From: Acorus gramineus
Lineage: Eukaryota; Streptophyta; Magnoliopsida; Acorales; Acoraceae
Reading direction: 5' to 3'
Assembly: GCA_030737835.1 (NCBI GenBank)
Contig: CM060853.1
Location: 10,102,034-10,166,033 of the forward strand
Length of the DNA stretch: 64,000 nt
Position numbers and translations under genes: made by a program. A model generated the notes under the pieces. The model had not been told where the DNA came from, ran no database searches, and saw nothing but the letters and a program-made list of their open reading frames with translations. Positions 57,902 through 64,000 of this stretch are shown here, piece after piece (the stretch's first letter is position 1; every line of letters starts with the position of its first letter).

Positions 57902-59996
57902 AGACATATTTTTCTTCAGATACAACTGCAGCATCCACAACAAATGAAAATTTGGAATATAATTCATTATGCCTCGACATGTGATCATTTGACATGTTGT
58001 CAAAATAACAATTCTTCAAAGCATTATGAATTCTTTTGATGCCCTTCCGCCAGCGATCCATAATGTAATATGAAGAAACTACACTCGTGTTTGTATGTAT
58101 CAAAACTTTAATACAATGCCTACATATGATACCCATGAACTCAAATAGACAACAAACACATCGAAACTCCTGTTTCAATTCATCAAACTTAACCTCATAA
58201 GCTGTTTTCTTTGTTGCTCCATCTTTGCCTTTTGAAACATCAGTGACAACAAAAGCTCTCACGCCACCTAAATCCGAAACTTCTACCAAATTGCAAAAAA
58301 TCAACCCCTTGATTTCATTCTGAAATTTCCTAAACATATCATGTGTATATGCTTCTTCAAACTGCCTCTCAAACTCAAAATCAGTAAGCAATGGAATGCT
58401 TGAGTTAACCGATTGAAAGTCAGCCCTTTCTTCCTTCTCAACCTTACTTCTCAGTGCATTATCGTATTGTTCCACAAATTGCTTCAAAGTCGTTTTTGAG
58501 TTCACATAGTCATCAAAAAAAGCATTCATACTTTCACTTCTCTGAGTAGTTGACATACCAGCCCAAAAGGTTTCTTTAACGTATACAGGAGCCCATCTTG
58601 TTCGGTCGTTGAATAGACATGTGAGCCAGACATTGTTGCTCAGACCATGATCCAAAATCATTTCCATCCACTGCTTGTCGAAAACATCAGCAGTTAAAGA
58701 CTCGTAAACTATTGCCTTCAAGCATTTCTTAATAACATCATAACTCTTGCAACTGCAAAAATGTATCAGGAAATTAAATTGAAACCATTATAAAAATGTA
58801 GAACTTCATCTGCAATCAAATGACAATGAATATTGCACTGCTAATAACATGACGTGAAATGTAACAATAATAAAATAAATGTAACAAAAAACAAGTAAAA
58901 TAACAAACCTGCCCAGTTTCTCAGGAATCTTCTTCATGATATGCCACAGGCACAATCTGTGGTGAGAATGAGGAAAAACCTCTGACACAGCCCCTTGTAT
59001 GGCCTTGCATTGGCCAGTCACTATAGCATTTGGCATACGTCCATACATGCACTCCAACCATGCTTTGAATAGCCACACGTATGTTGCAGTATTTTCGTTG
59101 GATAATAGACCGCATCCAAACAAGACCGATTGTCCATGATGGTTTACACCAACAAAAGGTGCAAATGGCATATCATACTTGTTCGTCAAATATGTTGAGT
59201 CAAATGAAATAACGTCTGAAAATGACTCATATAATGCTCGTGATCTCGCATCAGCCCAAAAAATATTTCTTACTCTGAAATTCTCATCAAAATCAATAGC
59301 ATGAAAAAAATTTGGATTTCGCTTTTGCATGCGCACGAAATAATCACAAACAGTTTGTGCATCGCCTCCACCAAGCCTTCCAATTCTAGTTTTAGACAAG
59401 TAATTCCTTGCATCTCTCTCCTCATATGATATGCAATCGTATCCCCCAGCTTTAATAACAAGTGAATTAAAACTTTTTGATGTTCTGATCCCTGCTTGGT
59501 CATTTATATCCAGCACTCTTTTTGAAAAAGGATCAATTTCCCTATGGCAAGCAAAATGCCGTGACTTAAGTGGACTCAAATGATGGTTATGACCTAAGAC
59601 AACCTTTGAAATAACAAACAATTCTCCATCCTTCACATTAATGTTTATCCTAGCTCCGCACCCAGACTTGATCGGTGACCTACCACTGAAAACATTCCTC
59701 CCTGTGGAAACATGCTTCCCATTCCGACAACATGCAAGTGAAAAAAATCTTGGTCGCCCATTGTCATCCTTTTTACCGTGAATCTTCGCAATGCCAAAAC
59801 CTTCACTGTGAGCAAAGTTTTTATAAAACATCCTAACATCATTTTCCGAGCAAAATGACATTCCAACACTTGGAACAATAACTTCAGTACTATGCTCATC
59901 AAAAACATCGATTTCACCTTCTATTGCACTGCCTTCCAAAGAAAATGTAGCAGATTCCCCTGCACAAGTATCTACTTCACTGTTACATTTATGCAT
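57756..59996 (-). CDS. FAR1-type MULE transposase, two exons
   Basis: Exons 59996-58909 and 58752-57756 (intron 58908-58753, 156 bp, GT-AG) join in phase to 694 aa. The FAR1 DNA-binding domain (residues about 45-150) has Cys residues in LACCRNG and SGCGA and the pair in GHNHH. The MULE transposase domain follows with the first Asp in ISFDSTY and CLWHI, and the Glu in TQRSESMNAFF. Where the family has TDQ-x-KA it reads TGQCKA, so the second catalytic Asp is missing. The SWIM finger C-x-C-x(n)-C-x-H is present (CVCCLFEF, ICRHC). An 82-bp duplication replaces the original C-terminus, whose basic GRPPTKRK (AT-hook-like) end survives out of frame at about 57720-57615. The start at 59996 is the first ATG of the open frame; an upstream exon is possible. 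It is convergent with the DUF1985-Ulp1 gene. Confidence 0.85.
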
Positions 59997-60030
59997 AAAT
60001 TAAATTCAAATGTTTAAAGAAATGCAGTAC

Positions 60031-60552
60031 ACAGTGACTGCTACATGTTAGATATCCCCTGCAACAATATAAACTTCATTGTTACAATTACATATAATTT
60101 CTATTTTCATAGTTGAAAAAAAATGCAGTACATGAGTGATTGTCACATGTTGGACCGTTACATTTATGAATGTAACAAAATTAGAAAACGTGTATTCGAG
60201 ATGAGGATTGAAATATTAACATCACACAAACCATTATGTATTAAATGTAACGATATCAAAAGTAACAATTATGAAAATATATCGAAACCTACACAGTGAC
60301 TGCTACATGTTAGATATCCCCTGCATCAGTATAAACTTCATTGTTACAATTACATATAATTTCTATTTGCATAGTTGAAAAAAAATGCAGTACATGAGTG
60401 ATTGTTACATGTTGGACCGTTACATTTATGAATGTAACAAAATTAGAAAACGTCTATTCGAGATGAGGATTGAAATATTAACATCACACAAACCATTATG
60501 TATTAAATGCAACGATATTAAAAGTAACAATTATGAAAATATATCGAAACCT
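60031..60552. repeat. 262-bp tandem duplication upstream of the transposase
   Basis: Two near-identical units (ACAGTGACTGCTACATGTTAG... at 60031 and 60293) directly upstream of the transposase start. Each holds TTGTTACAA, CGTTACATT, AATGTAACAA and AATGTAACG-like motifs. Confidence 0.9.
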
Positions 60553-60650
60553 AATAAAAAGATGCGAAATAGCGATCAATAAATAAACGAGTTTCATTCC
60601 TCTTAATTGGTACATGTAACATATATTGAAAAATTGATCATCACAAATTT

Positions 60651-61040
60651 AATTTTAATTTCGAATGTTATTTTCAATCCAAAAGGTCAAGATATGATGG
60701 AAAACAATTCACAGAACCAGATCCAGAAGGCGTTGATTGGAGATTCAACTCCATAAAGAACAAACAATGTTTTCGAACTTCACAGGATTAAACAATCCTA
60801 AAGATCTACAATGGTTTCACCGTATTCAAATCGGTTTTGATTTAAATTTAATTTCGAATGTTATTTTCATTCCAAAAAGATCAAGATATGACGGAAAACA
60901 ATTCACATACCAGATCGAGTAGGCGTTGATTGAAGATCCACCTCCATAAAAAACAAACAATGTTTTTGAACTTCACCGGATTAAAAAATCCTATAGAGCT
61001 ACGATGGTTTCACAATATTCAATCGGTTTTGATTTGATTT
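60651..61040. repeat. 193-bp tandem duplication in the MULE right subterminal region
   Basis: Units starting TCGAATGTTATTTTCA at about 60661 and 60854 share GTCAAGATATGA, GGCGTTGATTG and CAAACAATGTTTT. They lie between the 262-bp repeats and the right inverted terminus. Confidence 0.85.
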
Positions 61041-61272
61041 GGTTGACGATGATCTGCAAATACAAAACCTAAATGATCGGCAGTTGTAAATCTCCCCAAT
61101 ATGCGGTTGGAATAAAAATCAATTGTGACGCCATAGTCGGATCAGATCTGTAACCGTCTACTGATCCCCAAAATGTATAAAGGGTATTATGGACAATGTG
61201 TGTATGCCATGTCATGGGGCCTGGTTTGGGGCCTGTGAATTTGGGGCTTGGGAATCATTATTGTTATTTTAA

Positions 61273-61984
61273 TATGCTCTTCATTCTCTTTTATGCTTAT
61301 TTGAGTGTTAGTTTGGATTTTTTTAAAGAGTATATTTTTTTTGAATCATTTATTTGTGAGAGTAGAAAATGTGAACAAATTCTTACCGGTTTATATATTT
61401 TTTTAAAATTCAGCACAGAGATATTGATGAATTTTTATTTATTATTATTAATAATTAAACTAATAATATGTGTTCAACGTTTTTTATATTTTTATTTAAG
61501 ATATAAATATTTTTAAAAAAAAATGGTAGGGGCCTTCAGATATAGATATGTTGACGTTTTATAATATTAGAACATTCTTTTAGCATTGTACATGTTAATA
61601 ACATATTTTTTATTTTTTATTCAATCATTACTTAGTTCTTGTATAAATAGAATTATTATTTATTAAATTAAGTATATAATTTGGAATGCTATATCTCGTG
61701 CATTAGCACATGCATGATAACTAGTATAGTGGTATATGGATTCCATCCAACCTCTAAAATTAAGTTATTCTAGGTTATTCAACCCAAAAGAATATGTTGG
61801 CCAACTATCAAATCAACTGTCATCATTTTTTCACCTTTTATAAATCTGTATCCATACATTATTCACATTTTATTCAAACAACAAAATTTTTATTATTACG
61901 TTTCCCAACGAGAATAATTTAAAACACACTCAAACAAAAAAATCATTATATCCTTATTTAAACTAGAAAAGTCATAAATCTCAG
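61273..61984. other. AT-rich region right of the MULE with Helitron-like 3' end
   Basis: No coding sequence. It contains hairpin GTGC-ATTA-GCAC (61698-61709) and CTAG|T at 61721-61725, the candidate Helitron terminus. The rest is featureless AT-rich DNA. Confidence 0.45.
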
Positions 61985-64000
61985 TGTTATGTTTGTGTCA
62001 CTTTTTGGGAGCGGTCCATATCACATTTTTATTTATTATTAGAATTTGGGCCATCAATTCAAAAATTGAATTGCATATTTGTGTTCCTGGTATTCATATG
62101 AGCTTACTTATAAATTTTCATTAAGTTCTAACATTGTTTTAAAAAAACTTTCGCAGTTCTAAGCGGTATCCGAGTTGGGACATTACTGAACTCTAGTTGT
62201 TGAGAATTATCAAATGTTTATCATGTAAGCTTCCTTGGTGAGTAGGTGGGTGAGTTTAAACAAATGACAACCCTTCCCCCCCTCTCCATGTTTTTCCTTT
62301 TTTTTGGCCCATTAGTAGTGAGACTAGCTAACCCTCACTCTCCCCTCACTTTATTCACCCAAAAAGGGTCAAATCCCACCAACCCTCACCTCTCCCTTTC
62401 ATTTCACTCGACCTTGTTATGCCCAAATCAAAGAAAAGAAAAATCTGAGGCAAAGAAGAAGAGAAGGGGGAGAAAAAGAAGGAAAAGGTGAGATTAATTG
62501 TTTTTGTGTGTGCGTGCGCTTAATATGGGTTGATCTCTCTCTCCCTCTCCCTCTTCCTCTTTCTCACCCTCTCTTAATCACCCTCTTTAGACAGCTCAAT
62601 CAGCCATGTTTATGTGTGTTCTGTGAGTATTCAAAAGAGGAGATGGAGGGGATGGAGTGTCAATGTGTTCATGTTTGAGTGTTGTTGTGCTCCTCTCCTT
62701 TTCTAGGTGAGTTTCCCTCTTTCTTTGGTTGGTTTTGTGTTTGTTTGAAGGTTATTGGGTTTATGCATGTGTAGTAATTGTTTTTATGTGTGTTTGGGGT
62801 GTTAAATAGTTGAGGGGAAGGGGGGGGATGCATGCTGTCGCGCGCGTGTGCCTGCGCGCCTGTGCGCGAGGGCTGCCCGCGCGTGCGTTGCTCACGCGTG
62901 CTGACCGTGCAGGTCGCGTGCGCATGCTGCCCGCGTGCACCCGGCGCACGGTTCGCATACCCCGTGCCTCGCTTTCCATGCGAGCTCGGTGTATGGTCCG
63001 TGCGTTTATGTAATCAAGCCAAACTCATTACTTTGCTCACCTATTCTATGTTATTGTGATGCAGGTCTTGTAGATTGGACACGTGGTGGTTCGGTTGTTG
63101 GTGAGTGGTTCGACCCACTCATTTGGAAAGTGCTTAGGGCACTTAACCATGCATTGAGCATTTTTTTTTTGGACTACATAGCTATATTTAATCACGATGG
63201 ATAGATCATATGATTGTTATATATTGTAGCTCGTATAGGATCTCATGCTTGCTTGTATATCATGCCCATGTATGCATAATCATGCTTCCATACCCCTCTT
63301 TGTTTTGTATAATAATGTAAGTTGCCCATACATGAATACATAAGTATAAAGCATGCTTTAGGTTGTATCTTGTAATCCCACTACCATGAATATCTTATGC
63401 ATCCAATCCATGTTTGGTTAAACCTATTATACACCCATGATCCTTGTTTTAAATCTTTAGCCAAATGATAGCTTATTAGGTATATGTACTTGAAATAATA
63501 AAAACTCTTTTTGCCTAAATGTATTGGGCACTCGTGTGACCGGTCTCTAAAGTCATTCTATGGCATAAATAAGGTGAGAACTTAATTTGTCTTCTTGCAT
63601 CTAAATGATGCAATATCGTATAACTTTAGTTGGATTTAATATCGTTTGGTGAGTGATAATTAGAGGATCCATAAATATCATGTTATGAGTGTAGATATGC
63701 TTCTTCCCTATCTCGTATCCGTGTTGAAGCTACCCGGCGTTGGAGCTATCCTGAACGGTGCCACCACATTATAGGAGGCTCAATGTGTATTTCAATAACC
63801 TTGTGGCTTCGTACCTATCTTGGAAGGCCGTCAGGAAGAGGGCTACTCGAAAGAGGGCTACCAGAAGGTTAGGGGAGTTAGCGAGTTTGGTTTTCTTTTT
63901 TTATAATCTCATGGTGAGGATGAGATAGGGGTTGTATGGCACTTAGGATTGTTGGTTTGTTTCCCTTAGTTGTTGGAAATCTATATGTTTTATGAGATAC
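61985..64000 (+). mobile_element. Diverged Tekay-related LTR, truncated by the window edge
   Basis: Begins TGTTATGTTTGTGTCACTTTTTGG, like the other LTRs (TGTTATATATGTGTCACTTTTTGG), and keeps their order of landmarks: TGCATATTTGTGTTCCTGGT, TTCGCAGTTCT, a splice-donor-like AGGTGAG at 62486, a G+C-rich block (62820-62990), GATGCAGGTCTTGTAGATTGG, TGGTGAGTGGTTC, and CTACCCGGCGTTGGA near 63730. Overall similarity is low, so it is a related but distinct family. The 3' end lies outside the window. Confidence 0.75.

Larger units (their letters stand above)
38966..61263. mobile_element. Mutator-like element (MULE) with Ulp1/DUF1985 and FAR1-type genes
   Basis: The 9-bp duplication TTATTTTAA flanks it (38957-38965, 61264-61272). 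The ends are imperfect inverted repeats over about 60 bp, both with three GCCCC(A) blocks: TGATACCTAGGCCCCAAA on the left against TGATTCCCAAGCCCCAAA on the inverted right. A Tekay solo LTR sits 41 bp inside the left end and a full Tekay element splits the middle, so the MULE itself is about 8.35 kb. It carries convergent genes: DUF1985-Ulp1 (+) and transposase (-). Non-coding parts are dense in ATGTAAC(A). Ulp1-carrying MULEs (Kaonashi type) and DUF1985-carrying VANDALs are known in plants; I infer kinship to that group. Confidence 0.8.
34561..61724 (+). mobile_element. Candidate Helitron enclosing the MULE nest
   Basis: The left limit is TC at 34561 preceded by A. The right limit is CTAG at 61721-61724 followed by T, with a hairpin GTGC-ATTA-GCAC at 61698-61709 placed 11 nt before CTAG, as in Helitron 3' ends. 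After removing the nested MULE its own length is about 4.9 kb. No Rep/helicase gene is visible. Any of several unit starts in the array could be the true 5' end. Confidence 0.42.

Noticed and set aside
62246..63204. Short frames in the last 2 kb
   Set aside because: They fall inside a diverged Tekay-type LTR and match no domain.

Overview
This is plant nuclear DNA, almost certainly from an angiosperm with a repeat-rich genome. The evidence is GT-AG introns of up to several kilobases, plant-specific families (neprosin/DUF239, FAR1-type MULE transposase, DUF1985-Ulp1 proteins), Ty1/copia and Ty3/gypsy (Tekay/Del chromovirus) retrotransposons, and hAT, PIF/Harbinger and Mutator-type small elements. 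The sequence does not let me name the species.

Host genes, all on the + strand. (1) 221-11930 is a ten-exon gene for a RumA/TrmA-type RNA uracil-C5 methyltransferase (546 aa as spliced here). It has a TRAM domain, Fe-S cysteines, an AdoMet motif and the SCNPAT catalytic loop. Its introns hold LINE fragments, a hAT-like element and a Harbinger MITE. (2) 14337-19655 is a seven-exon secreted neprosin-family gene (413 aa) that looks intact. Its sixth intron holds a decayed copy of the start of exon 7 split by a hAT MITE, and a large fold-back element. (3) 23405-34480 is a neprosin paralogue broken by a missing start codon and two one-base exon-length changes. A non-autonomous copia element (24559-30082) and a hAT element (31714-32596) sit in its introns.

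Transposon nest, about 34.5-61.7 kb. An AT-rich array of related short units starts at 34561, and a Helitron-like 3' end lies at 61698-61724. Between them is a Mutator-like element (MULE), 38966-61263, flanked by the 9-bp duplication TTATTTTAA and about 8.35 kb long once nested insertions are discounted. It carries two convergent genes: a + strand DUF1985/coiled-coil/Ulp1 gene (truncated) and a - strand FAR1-type transposase. A Tekay solo LTR (39007-42010, duplication CTCAC) and a full Tekay element (46196-57127, duplication ATATT) have inserted into it. A diverged relative of the same LTR begins at 61985 and runs off the window.

Most notable observations: the non-coding parts of the MULE are packed with the short motif ATGTAAC(A)/(T)GTTACAT (about 34 copies by hand count, about 2 expected). 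This resembles the motif arrays bound by the DUF1985-containing VANC anti-silencing proteins of VANDAL MULEs. In the neprosin pseudogene, an 80-bp unit flanked by AGGTCTGG duplications has the exact form of a newly gained intron. Both neprosin copies have Ala where I expect the second catalytic Glu.
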